From Chitinophaga filiformis (lineage in GTDB: Bacteria > Bacteroidota > Bacteroidia > Chitinophagales > Chitinophagaceae), in assembly GCF_021646545.1 (NCBI RefSeq), contig NZ_JAKIRP010000019.1:1-64000 (forward strand): 64,000 nucleotides of DNA, in the 5' to 3' direction. Under the pieces are notes generated by a model. The model saw nothing but the letters and a program-made list of their open reading frames with translations. It had not been told where the DNA came from and did no database searches. The translations under genes and the position numbers were made by a program. How positions within the stretch are numbered: position 1 is the first letter of the stretch; each line of letters begins with the position of its first letter. Of the stretch, positions 1 to 7,915 are shown piece by piece.

Positions 1-1200
1 ACGACGATGTGAAGCCGGTTATAACAGCAGACTTCCCGAAGATCGTATATGTACAGTGTCTGAAAGATGTGCCTGCTAAGCCCAATCCAACTGGTACAGA
101 CAATTGTGACGGCAACGTTACACCTGTATACAGTGAAACCGGCAGCGGCACTGCATGTGACTCTACCATCACCCGCAAGTGGGTATTCTCCGATGCATGT
201 GGCAATAAAGATTCTGTAAGCCAGGTGATCAAGATCAAGGATAATATCAAACCTGTACTTGCCGGTACTGCAGCTAATGTCAATGTAAAATGTGCTAAAG
301 ACATACCTGCGGCTGCAAACATTACCGCTACTGACAACTGCGATGAATCACCAGACGTTCATTTCAGTCAGAAAGTAATAGACAGCACCTGCGTGAACAG
401 GTTCAAGGTCATTCGCAAGTGGTGGGCTGAAGATGCATGTGGCAATAATTCCGACACTATTACACAGGTCATCACCGTTTACGACGATGTGAAGCCGGTT
501 ATAACAGCAGACTTCCCGAAGATCGTATATGTACAGTGTCTGAAAGATGTGCCTGCTAAGCCCAATCCAACTGGTACAGACAATTGTGACGGCAACGTTA
601 CACCTGTATACAGTGAAACCGGCAGCGGCACTGCATGTGACTCTACCATCACCCGCAAGTGGGTATTCTCCGATGCATGTGGCAATAAAGATTCTGTAAG
701 CCAGGTGATCAGGATCAAGGATAATATCAAACCTGTACTTGCCGGTACTGCAGCTAATGTCAATGTAAAATGTGCTAAAGACATACCTGCGGCTGCAAAC
801 ATCACCGCTACTGACAACTGCGATCTGAAACCAACTGTTTATTTCAAACAGAAAGTAACAGACAGTACCTGCGTGAACAGGTTCAAGGTTACCCGTAAGT
901 GGTGGGCTGTAGACGCATGTGGTAATAAGTCTGACACTATAACTCAGCTGATCACCGTTTACGACGATGTGAAGCCGGTTATAACAGCTACCTTTGACAA
1001 GGTTGTCAATGTACAGTGTCCGAAAGACATCCCTGCTGTTCCAACGCCGACTGCGACCGACAATTGTAACGGATCTATCCAGCCTGTATTCAGTGTTAAA
1101 GGTAGTGGCACCGCTTGTGACTCTACCATTATCAGGAAGTGGATATTCACCGACGCATGTGGTAACAAGGACTCCGTAAGCCAGGTTATCTATGTTAAGG
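1..1200 (+). repeat. 480-bp tandem coding repeat, 2.5 copies
   Basis: Bases 1-480 are repeated at 481-960, with a diverged half copy at 961-1200. The first about 343 bases of the two full copies differ at only two positions (A to G at 712, T to C at 803). Divergence rises sharply from about 824, where one copy encodes DESPDVHF and the other DLKPTVYF. The unit encodes two 80-residue modules. The near identity points to recent duplication or gene conversion. Confidence 0.9.
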
Positions 1201-2447
1201 ACAATACCGCTCCTGTAGTAACATTCAAACCAGCAAACAAGATCATATCCTGTACATCACCTGTTGTATTTGGTACGCCTACCTTCTCAGACAACTGTGG
1301 AAGTGTAACAGTAACTTATACAGACAGGAAAGAAGGTACAGAATGTCCGTTCAAGCATTTCCGCAAATGGACAGCGACGGATAAATGTAAAAACAGTGTA
1401 ACATTTGAACAGAGCATTATTGTTGCATGCTGCGCTCAGTGTAGCTTCACACAGGGCTTCTATGGCAACATAAATGGTACGGCATGTACACCGTCCGGCA
1501 CAACAACTACTGCTAAGCAGATCATGAGTGCTGCAGTCGATGCACAGCCTGGTGACTCAGTCATCTTTGGTCTGAAAGCCACTGGTAAGTTCTTTACTTT
1601 GTTCCTGAGCGACATCACCAACGACAACATCTTCAAGATGCTGCCTGGAGGTGGTACGCCTGTGGCACTGAAAGGTTATGCAACCTTTAGTAAGACGAAC
1701 ACATGGGCTAATGTACCATTGCTGACAACCACCAGCAATTTTGGAAAGATCAATAATATCCTGTTGTCTCAGACAATGTCTATGTTCTTCAACCTGCACC
1801 TGTCACCAACACTCAAGGACCTGCAGTTGAAGGGAGATACATTGATGACAGTGAAACCAATCGCCTGTGGCAGCAATACGCTCAACCAGACAATTCAGAA
1901 GTTTGTAATACCGCCTAGTGTACTGAACTACCTGAAATCAGTAGGTAAAGCCAATGTGGCTGGCCTGTTTGAACTGGCAAATCTGTACCTGGGAGGACAG
2001 ACAGTAGCAGGAGTGGCTATTGCAGACGTAAGTAAAGCTGTAGATGCTATTAACAGGGCATTCGATGGTTGCGCAGCGCTTGTTGGATGGGGCACTTCTT
2101 CCAGTGTAAATACTGCAAGAGTATCCGATGAACCGGTTGTTGCTCCTGCCACCGATCCTAAGGTAGCACAGCCTGTTGAGGCTACATTGAATGTTACAGT
2201 ATTCCCGAACCCATACAATGATAAGGTAATATTCCGCTTCGTTGCACCAACTACCGGACTGACTAAACTGGAAGTTTACAATGTTCTTGGTCAGCAGATC
2301 GGTCAGCTCAATTATGGCATGGTTGACAAGGGTACTCAGCATACAATCGAATATCATGTACCATCTCAATTCAGGGACGTATTACTGTATAGATTAAATG
2401 TCGGTGAACACTTCAAAACTGGTAAAGTAATACCTGCAAAGAAATAG
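1..2447 (+). CDS. T9SS-secreted repeat protein with four-Cys HYR-like modules (5' partial)
   Basis: The reading frame is open from the first base, and the tandem repeat shows that the codons before the apparent GTG at 9 (ACC GTT TAC GAC GAT in the next copy) are coding, so the true start lies upstream of the window. Visible modules of about 80 residues alternate between two types (nt 1-240, 241-480, 481-720, 721-960, 961-1200, and a diverged one at 1201-1430). Each carries four cysteines in the order xxC-KD, DNC, T/S-x-C and DACGN, a hyalin-repeat (HYR)-like pattern. A non-repeat region follows (about 1436-2130) beginning with a CxxC and TQGFYGN motif, then a C-terminal T9SS type A sorting domain (FPNPYND, LEVYNVLGQQIG, near 2200-2444). 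Inferred role: a large cell-surface or secreted adhesin-like or matrix protein. The biochemical function is unknown. A hairpin terminator follows. Confidence 0.85.
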   Translation, partial: DDVKPVITADFPKIVYVQCLKDVPAKPNPTGTDNCDGNVTPVYSETGSGTACDSTITRKWVFSDACGNKDSVSQVIKIKDNIKPVLAGTAANVNVKCAKDIPAAANITATDNCDESPDVHFSQKVIDSTCVNRFKVIRKWWAEDACGNNSDTITQVITVYDDVKPVITADFPKIVYVQCLKDVPAKPNPTGTDNCDGNVTPVYSETGSGTACDSTITRKWVFSDACGNKDSVSQVIRIKDNIKPVLAGTAANVNVKCAKDIPAAANITATDNCDLKPTVYFKQKVTDSTCVNRFKVTRKWWAVDACGNKSDTITQLITVYDDVKPVITATFDKVVNVQCPKDIPAVPTPTATDNCNGSIQPVFSVKGSGTACDSTIIRKWIFTDACGNKDSVSQVIYVKDNTAPVVTFKPANKIISCTSPVVFGTPTFSDNCGSVTVTYTDRKEGTECPFKHFRKWTATDKCKNSVTFEQSIIVACCAQCSFTQGFYGNINGTACTPSGTTTTAKQIMSAAVDAQPGDSVIFGLKATGKFFTLFLSDITNDNIFKMLPGGGTPVALKGYATFSKTNTWANVPLLTTTSNFGKINNILLSQTMSMFFNLHLSPTLKDLQLKGDTLMTVKPIACGSNTLNQTIQKFVIPPSVLNYLKSVGKANVAGLFELANLYLGGQTVAGVAIADVSKAVDAINRAFDGCAALVGWGTSSSVNTARVSDEPVVAPATDPKVAQPVEATLNVTVFPNPYNDKVIFRFVAPTTGLTKLEVYNVLGQQIGQLNYGMVDKGTQHTIEYHVPSQFRDVLLYRLNVGEHFKTGKVIPAKK

Positions 2448-2477
2448 TAACCATTTAACCATCTCTAATACCTTCAG

Positions 2478-2508
2478 AGAGTGCTCCGGGATCCGGGGCA
2501 CTCTTCTT
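2478..2508 (+). terminator. Rho-independent terminator after the repeat protein gene
   Basis: The arms AGAGTGC (2478-2484) and GCACTCT (2498-2504) can pair, with additional GC-rich bases inside the loop, followed by TCTTTG. It starts 31 bases after the stop codon. The same outer stem sequence recurs after the next gene (3596-3630), consistent with duplication of the whole 3' end. Confidence 0.7.
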
Positions 2509-2562
2509 TGTACCCTGCCGAAAGATATATCGCCTATGATGCGGCCACCTTAACATCTTTTT

Positions 2563-2594
2563 TTTGTTTTTAGTGCAAAACAATTCGACCTTTG
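2563..2594 (+). promoter_or_regulatory. Possible Bacteroidota-type promoter
   Basis: TTTG at 2563-2566 and GACCTTTG at 2587-2594 are 20 bases apart, close to the Bacteroidota -33 TTTG / -7 TAnnTTTG pattern. The implied leader to the ATG at 2874 would be about 270 bases, which is long, so this is weak. Confidence 0.3.
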
Positions 2595-2873
2595 TGTTGA
2601 TACCTGTGCTTAGATTTTATCCGCGGACGTCCAACCGCCTTCTACCTCTCCGATTTTTTTAGCCACATACTATAAAGACCTATCATCTGTCTGGTAGTCA
2701 TCAAGGAAAACGCGTGAGTGCTGAGCAATTAAAACCACCGTTACAAAGTGTCATTGCCTATATACGCTACGCATTTTCGGTAGCAGGTTTCCCAAATAAC
2801 GCCGGCTACATTACATGTAGAACCACGTATTACCTGAAGGTGCATCCATCAACCAAAACAAACCTTACCATTT

Positions 2874-3566
2874 ATGCATGCAGTACATTTACCCTTTTGC
2901 GTTTTGCTGAATGCCATACAAAGATGGAGCGTAGGGCTGGCGCTGACCCTCTTGCTACTGTTATTGCTCCAACTGACGACCGGTGCACAGTCGGTTCGCT
3001 CTGATAGCAAAGCCGATACCACTGTAACAAGCGCCAAAGACATTCCTGCGGTCGCACCCGCCACGGCTACTGATAACTGCGATTCGAAGCCGACTGTTTA
3101 TTTCAAACAGAAAGTGGTGGATAGTACCCACGTGAACAACTTCAAGCTTATCCGCAAATGGTGGGCTGAGGATGCATGTGGTAATATTTCCGATACCATA
3201 ACACAGGTGATTACCGTTCATGACAATATAGAGCCGGCACCCGGTATAACAACCATAGCGCCTGTCACCGATCCGAAGGTAGCAGCACAACCTGGTAAGA
3301 CTACTTTGGATGTCACCGTATTCCCGAATCCGTACAATGACAAGCTGGTATTCCGCTTCATAGCGCCAACTACCGGACTCACTAAACTGGAAGTTTACAA
3401 TGTTCTTGGTCAGCAGATCGGTCAGCTCAATTATGGTATGGTTGGCAAGGATACTCAACATACCATTGAATATCTTGTACCATCTCAATACAGAGACATA
3501 TTACTGTATAGATTAAATGTCGGCGAATACTTCAAAACTGGTAAAGCAATACCTGCAAAGAAATAA
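2874..3566 (+). CDS. Short T9SS cargo paralogue with one HYR-like module
   Basis: 230 residues: a hydrophobic signal-like segment (about residues 18-38, LALTLLLLLLLQ, ending near TTGAQ), one module of the same family as the preceding gene (about residues 50-118), and a T9SS sorting domain (about 145-230) almost identical to that of the upstream protein. The ATG at 2874 leaves a long n-region; a later start at an internal codon before the hydrophobic stretch is possible. Relative to the upstream modules the first and third cysteines are replaced (VKC to VTS, STC to STH) while the second and fourth are kept. It looks like a shortened recombinant copy of its neighbour. Inferred role: secreted or surface protein of unknown function. 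Confidence 0.75.
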   Translation: MHAVHLPFCVLLNAIQRWSVGLALTLLLLLLLQLTTGAQSVRSDSKADTTVTSAKDIPAVAPATATDNCDSKPTVYFKQKVVDSTHVNNFKLIRKWWAEDACGNISDTITQVITVHDNIEPAPGITTIAPVTDPKVAAQPGKTTLDVTVFPNPYNDKLVFRFIAPTTGLTKLEVYNVLGQQIGQLNYGMVGKDTQHTIEYLVPSQYRDILLYRLNVGEYFKTGKAIPAKK

Positions 3567-3987
3567 TACCTTTAACCACCCCGGATAATCACATAGAGAG
3601 TGCTCCGCCTTTGGAGCACTCTCCCTTTTGTAACTACCTACAGGTAATACTCTTCCACGGAAAACACGGCGCTATTAGCTAATCATCAACTCCAGGGAGG
3701 GCATACCTACCGGTCGACGGCTAATACCCCTCTCCCGGGAAATTGGACTACACTTCCGGCGATCCTGGTGTCTCCCCACCCCCGTTCTACCTCATCAGTA
3801 GTTCCGGGAACAAGCCTCATTTTTTATCTCCGTTAACGCTCTTTTTTCCCGCTTTTCTGTACCTTTAGTTCACCAACTACGTCTAAGCCACCCGACGCCA
3901 ACTACATCGAAACATTACTTCAGGCTTTTCCTTTCCGGATACGTTACGTACTGACAGCACTTTTTTCATCTATTTAACTCCTTAACT
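3567..3987. other. Intergenic region, 421 bp
   Basis: Contains the terminator at 3596-3630 and, at 3860-3867, TACCTTTA, a 7/8 match to a Bacteroidota -7 box without a convincing -33 partner. No gene is supported. Confidence 0.5.
3596..3630 (+). terminator. Rho-independent terminator
   Basis: Arms AGAGTGCTCC (3597-3606) and GGAGCACTCT (3613-3622) pair perfectly around a six-base loop and are followed by CCCTTTTG. It lies 30 bases past the stop and shares the AGAGTGCTCC arm with the terminator of the upstream paralogue. Confidence 0.8.
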
Positions 3988-6189
3988 ATGCGAACAGTAA
4001 TTCTACTCCTGTTTCTAGCCTTTTACGGCGCATTTACCCACGCGCAAACCTGTACTACACCTTACCGTATTGTTGTATTAGGCTCTTCTACTGCGCAGGG
4101 AATAGGTGCAACACCTAATCGCGGCTGGGTAGCCCTTTATACACAGTATCTGAAAGGCATTAACACCAACTACCAGGTATACAACCTGGCTGTAGGCGGT
4201 TATACCACCTACCACATTAATCCAACCGGCTATGTTGCGCCAGCTGACCGGCCATATCCGGATACAGCGCATAACATCACTAAAGCTTTGTCCCTCCTGC
4301 CACACGCTATTATTATCAATCTGCCCACCAACGATGTTGGCCGCGGTTACACCCTGACAGAACAACAAGCCAACTACCAGCGCGTTGTTGCTGCAGCTAC
4401 AGCACGGGGTGTGAAGGTCTGGGTAAGTACTACGCAACCACGTAACGACTATTCCGCACAGATGGTCGCGAATCTCAAAGCAATGCGCGACTGGACCTTC
4501 TCTTACTTTGGCGATAAATCCATCGACTTCTGGACAGGCATGCACCAACCCAATGATTCTATCAAGTGGGCATACAGTTATGGGGATGGTATTCATTTCA
4601 ACGATTCAGGACACTATGTATTATACACCCGGGTAGTTGCCAGGAACATCCCGCAGACACTCTGCAACGGTACGACACCGCCTCCGCAGATACCCGTTGT
4701 GTTAAATAGCTTTACCGTTACAAACAATACCAATAAACTGCAGCTCAACTGGAGCACAGCTTATGAAAAGAACGTGAAACGTTTCCTCGTACAGCGAAGT
4801 ACTGACTCCGTCAATTTCAGCGCCCTCGCTACCGTCACTGCGACGGGAAACGACAGTACCGGGCGATCATATACTTACCTCGACACCGTACTCCGCAAAG
4901 TAAAACAGTTCTACAGGCTGGACGTTATCGTGGCAGACACGCATTATATGTACAGTGCCATTAAATCGGGCATACCCGATACCGCCTATGGCACCACACC
5001 ACAGTTGCCCGTTGCGTTAAGCAACTTCACTGTTACGAACAACACCAACAAACTACAGCTCAACTGGACCACGGCTTATGAGAAGAATGTGAAACGTTTC
5101 CTCGTACAGCGCAGTACAGACTCTGTTAATTTCAGCGCCCTCGCTACGGTAACTGCAACAGGAAGCGCCACCGCCGCCCGCTCATACACGTATCTCGACA
5201 CGGTGATCCGTAAAGTGAAACAGTTTTACAGGCTGGATGTTATAGTGGCAGACACGCATTATATGTACAGCGCCATTAAATCGGGCATACCCGACACCGC
5301 CTATGGCACCAACACTTATTTCAACATTACTAATCTCCAGGTACAGCCCAATAAGGATAAGTTACAGATACTCTGGTATAGCCACAATGAGAAAAGCACT
5401 AAGCAGTTTAACATACAACGCAGCAGTGATTCGCTGAACTGGAATGTTGTAGGAACATTAGCCGCAGCAGGCAATTACACCGGCTCGCGCTTCTACAACT
5501 TCGTTGATCCTAATATTTATTACCGGGTGCAATATTACCGGCTCGACATGGTAACCACTACCAACCTTCATTTCTATAGCGCTGTCGTAAAAGGCATGCC
5601 TGACACCATGTATACGCAGCCATTCCGGCTCGCTACTTTCACCGTTACGCTGCAGCAATCCAAAGCACAGCTCAACTGGACCACGAGTGCAGAGAAAAAC
5701 ACAAAGAACTTCACAATAGAACGCAGCAGAGATACGCTGACATGGCAGGCTATCGGTACTGTTAACGCAGCCAGCAATTCAACTACTACCCGTTCCTACA
5801 GTTTCCGTGACACCGCTACACTGACAGGCACTGTATATTATCGCCTCAACATGCTGACGCATGATAACAGGCGCTTCTTCAGCAAAGCGGTAAAATTCAC
5901 TTTCCCGGCCACACTCACCATGAGCGCGCGGCGGACACCTCTTCTTCCTTTTACAGGAGAATTCGAACCTGTACGGCTGGCGCCTAATCCGATAGAGGAA
6001 AGCAGCCAGTTACTCGGACTACCTCCGGGCAACCATACCGTCAGAATCTTCGACTTCTCCGGCCGGCAGATCTACTACAATCCACAGTTCCAGGCAGGCA
6101 AGAAAATAGAAGGCAGTCGCTGGACACGCGGTGTTTATCTTATCATCATCGATGAAGGGAAATACCGGTTGAGGATTATCAAACAGTAA
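3988..6189 (+). CDS. Secreted SGNH/GDSL-family hydrolase with fibronectin-like repeats and T9SS sorting domain
   Basis: 733 residues. A signal peptide (1-19, cleavage near THA-QT) precedes an SGNH hydrolase domain (about 27-225). Block I reads VLGSSTAQG, with Ser34 as likely nucleophile; GSS replaces the usual GDS. Block III contributes LPTND and block V DGIHFNDSGH, supplying the Asp-His pair. Four modules of about 100 residues follow (about 237-640), each with a L-x-W/NW...EKN-x-K-x-F-x-I/VQRS pattern typical of fibronectin-type linker domains in T9SS cargo. The first two are nearly identical. A type A sorting domain closes the protein (APNPIEE...LRIIKQ). Predicted to be an esterase or carbohydrate deacetylase exported by T9SS; substrate unknown. 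Confidence 0.8.
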   Translation: MRTVILLLFLAFYGAFTHAQTCTTPYRIVVLGSSTAQGIGATPNRGWVALYTQYLKGINTNYQVYNLAVGGYTTYHINPTGYVAPADRPYPDTAHNITKALSLLPHAIIINLPTNDVGRGYTLTEQQANYQRVVAAATARGVKVWVSTTQPRNDYSAQMVANLKAMRDWTFSYFGDKSIDFWTGMHQPNDSIKWAYSYGDGIHFNDSGHYVLYTRVVARNIPQTLCNGTTPPPQIPVVLNSFTVTNNTNKLQLNWSTAYEKNVKRFLVQRSTDSVNFSALATVTATGNDSTGRSYTYLDTVLRKVKQFYRLDVIVADTHYMYSAIKSGIPDTAYGTTPQLPVALSNFTVTNNTNKLQLNWTTAYEKNVKRFLVQRSTDSVNFSALATVTATGSATAARSYTYLDTVIRKVKQFYRLDVIVADTHYMYSAIKSGIPDTAYGTNTYFNITNLQVQPNKDKLQILWYSHNEKSTKQFNIQRSSDSLNWNVVGTLAAAGNYTGSRFYNFVDPNIYYRVQYYRLDMVTTTNLHFYSAVVKGMPDTMYTQPFRLATFTVTLQQSKAQLNWTTSAEKNTKNFTIERSRDTLTWQAIGTVNAASNSTTTRSYSFRDTATLTGTVYYRLNMLTHDNRRFFSKAVKFTFPATLTMSARRTPLLPFTGEFEPVRLAPNPIEESSQLLGLPPGNHTVRIFDFSGRQIYYNPQFQAGKKIEGSRWTRGVYLIIIDEGKYRLRIIKQ
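4696..5310 (+). repeat. Two near-identical 300-bp modules in the hydrolase gene
   Basis: 4696-4995 and 5011-5310 encode almost the same about 100 residues (LNSFTVTNN / LSNFTVTNN ... DTAYGT). Many differences are at third codon positions, so the protein copies have been kept similar while the DNA drifted. Confidence 0.75.
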
Positions 6190-6534
6190 CTTATAGCTTC
6201 TCTGTCAGTAAAAAGGGGGCCTGTATCACATGTGATGCAGGCTCTCGTCATTTGAGTAGCTGATGGGGACAGGTGATTGTTTCAGCAGTTCTCAGGACGT
6301 TCATTTATGCTAACATCCTCTCTTTCTTCGGAAAGCAGGCCAGAAGCTTCATCTCTTCAGGGTTCCCACGAAACATCACCATGTCATCTTCAGCATCTTT
6401 CATCGGAGAAGGCGCAGTCCTTGTTTAAGCACTGCCGGCGGCTTCGTTTATTTGTGATACATGCTGTTTTCGTTATTTTCACGTCTGATGACGAGTAGCG
6501 GGCATGTGTAGCTGCTATCGCAAAAATTATAATC
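6190..6534. other. Intergenic region, 345 bp
   Basis: Apart from the hairpin at 6219-6242 nothing convincing is seen. A 73-codon frame at 6277-6498 has low-complexity Ser/His content and no recognisable features. Confidence 0.5.
6219..6242. terminator. Hairpin after the SGNH hydrolase gene
   Basis: A 24-base near-perfect palindrome (GCCTGTATCACA / TGTGATGCAGGC, one T-G pair) lies 30 bases past the stop. There is no strong T-run after it, so it could be a terminator or an operator-type palindrome. Confidence 0.45.
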
Positions 6535-7764
6535 GTGGAAATCAAACTGGGGTTAAAAGAGAACTGGCAGCAATTCTCCCTGCTGGTACTGATAAACATG
6601 TTCGTGGGTGGCATGGTGGGACTGGAAAGAACGGTGGTGCCGCTGGTGGGCACAGAAGAGTTTAAAATAGGATCTGACCTGCTGATATTTTCGTTTATCA
6701 TCGCATTTGGCGTTGTAAAAGCTTTCACCAACCTGGTATCGGGCGTACTTGCTGACAGGTATACCCGTAAGCGGATATTGATCTTTGGATGGCTGGCCGG
6801 TCTTCCCGTCCCCTTTCTGCTGGCATGGGGCCCTACCTGGAACTGGATCATCGCCGCAAATGTGCTATTGGGCATCAGTCAGGGCCTGGCCTGGTCTATG
6901 ACGGTGAATATGAAAATTGATCTTGTTGGTCCGGGGAAAAGAGGTCTTGCAATGGGCCTCAACGAAGCCGCGGGTTATGGCGCTGTTGGCCTCACCGCCC
7001 TGCTGACCGGCTATCTCGCTTCCCGCTATGGCCTGAGGCCTCAACCATTCTATATTGGTATTTTTTATACCCTTGCAGGCCTGCTATTGTCTGGATTTGT
7101 AGTCAGGGATACACGTAGTCATGCGCAATTCGAATCAGCGCAGCATCAAACTACCTCTCCGGCCCACAAGCCTGACTTATTCTGGGTTTTCAGGGAGACC
7201 TCTTTCCGCAATAAAAATCTGTTTGCTATTTCACAGGCTGGTTTGATCAATAATTTGAATGATGGTATGTCATGGGGCGTGTTCCCCTTGTTGTTTTTAT
7301 CTGCCGGTGTTAGTCTGCAGGGCGTAGGCTGGATAAAGGCCGTCTATCCTGTTGTCTGGGGAGTGGGTCAGATTATTACCGGCCCGCTAGCAGACCGTAT
7401 AGGCAGAAAACCGCTTATTGTATGGGGCATGATCATACAGGCCGTGGGACATGTGGTGATCGGTACGGAAATGTTGCCCCCCTTTGCTTCCGGCATCTCA
7501 GGATCTGTACTGCTGGGCATAGGAACTGCGATGGTGTATCCTTCTTTGCTGGCAGCGGTAAGCGATGTCGCTCACCCTTCCTGGCGGGCGTCTTCATTGG
7601 GCGTGTACCGCTTCTGGCGGGACATAGGCTATGCCGTAGGAGCGGTTATGTCGGGTGTTGTAGCAAATATGCTGGGGTTGATATGGGCAGTGCATGTAGC
7701 GGGCGCGATCACGTTTTTGTCGGGTGTATTTGTGTGGGTGCGGATGCGGGAGACGGTGAGATGA
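6535..7764 (+). CDS. MFS transporter
   Basis: 409 residues with about 12 hydrophobic segments. MFS loop signatures are visible: GVLADRYTRKRIL after helix 2 and GPLADRIGRKPLI in the second half, the duplicated motif A. A GTG at 6535 is the only reasonable start because an in-frame stop (TAG in GTGTAG) lies shortly upstream. Length and layout match the general drug/metabolite transporter type of the major facilitator superfamily in the inner membrane. The substrate cannot be deduced. It is a single gene; the next gene starts about 150 bases downstream. Confidence 0.8.
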   Translation: MEIKLGLKENWQQFSLLVLINMFVGGMVGLERTVVPLVGTEEFKIGSDLLIFSFIIAFGVVKAFTNLVSGVLADRYTRKRILIFGWLAGLPVPFLLAWGPTWNWIIAANVLLGISQGLAWSMTVNMKIDLVGPGKRGLAMGLNEAAGYGAVGLTALLTGYLASRYGLRPQPFYIGIFYTLAGLLLSGFVVRDTRSHAQFESAQHQTTSPAHKPDLFWVFRETSFRNKNLFAISQAGLINNLNDGMSWGVFPLLFLSAGVSLQGVGWIKAVYPVVWGVGQIITGPLADRIGRKPLIVWGMIIQAVGHVVIGTEMLPPFASGISGSVLLGIGTAMVYPSLLAAVSDVAHPSWRASSLGVYRFWRDIGYAVGAVMSGVVANMLGLIWAVHVAGAITFLSGVFVWVRMRETVR

Positions 7765-7915
7765 TATGGTCTCCTTGTTATTAAGTAACATTGTATGGGG
7801 TTGGCTCACCATCCAGAGCACTCCTTTTAAGAGCACTGACTACGGGAGTACAAAATGATTCTTTATCCAAATCCCGTGAAATCAGTTTACTTTATATCCC
7901 ATATTTAAAGTTACC

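Larger units (their letters stand above)
2448..2873. other. Intergenic region, 426 bp
   Basis: Holds the terminator at 2478-2508 and a possible promoter at 2563-2594. The rest is AT-rich with no supported gene. The reading frame at 2714-3004 overlaps the real downstream gene in another frame and shows no family resemblance. Confidence 0.6.

Noticed and set aside
1-960. Tandem repeats as a possible CRISPR array
   Set aside because: Units are 480 bp, coding, and have no spacer structure.
479-1168. Long minus-strand frames opposite the repeat protein (e.g. 479-817, 959-1168)
   Set aside because: They mirror the repeat of the plus-strand gene in an antisense frame and repeat with it; no independent features.
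2961-3488. 175-codon minus-strand frame
   Set aside because: Antisense shadow of the T9SS paralogue, mirrored by the same shadow at 1938-2369 opposite the upstream gene's identical C-terminus.
6277-6498. 73-codon plus-strand frame after the SGNH hydrolase
   Set aside because: Low-complexity composition, no signal, domain or promoter; treated as noncoding.
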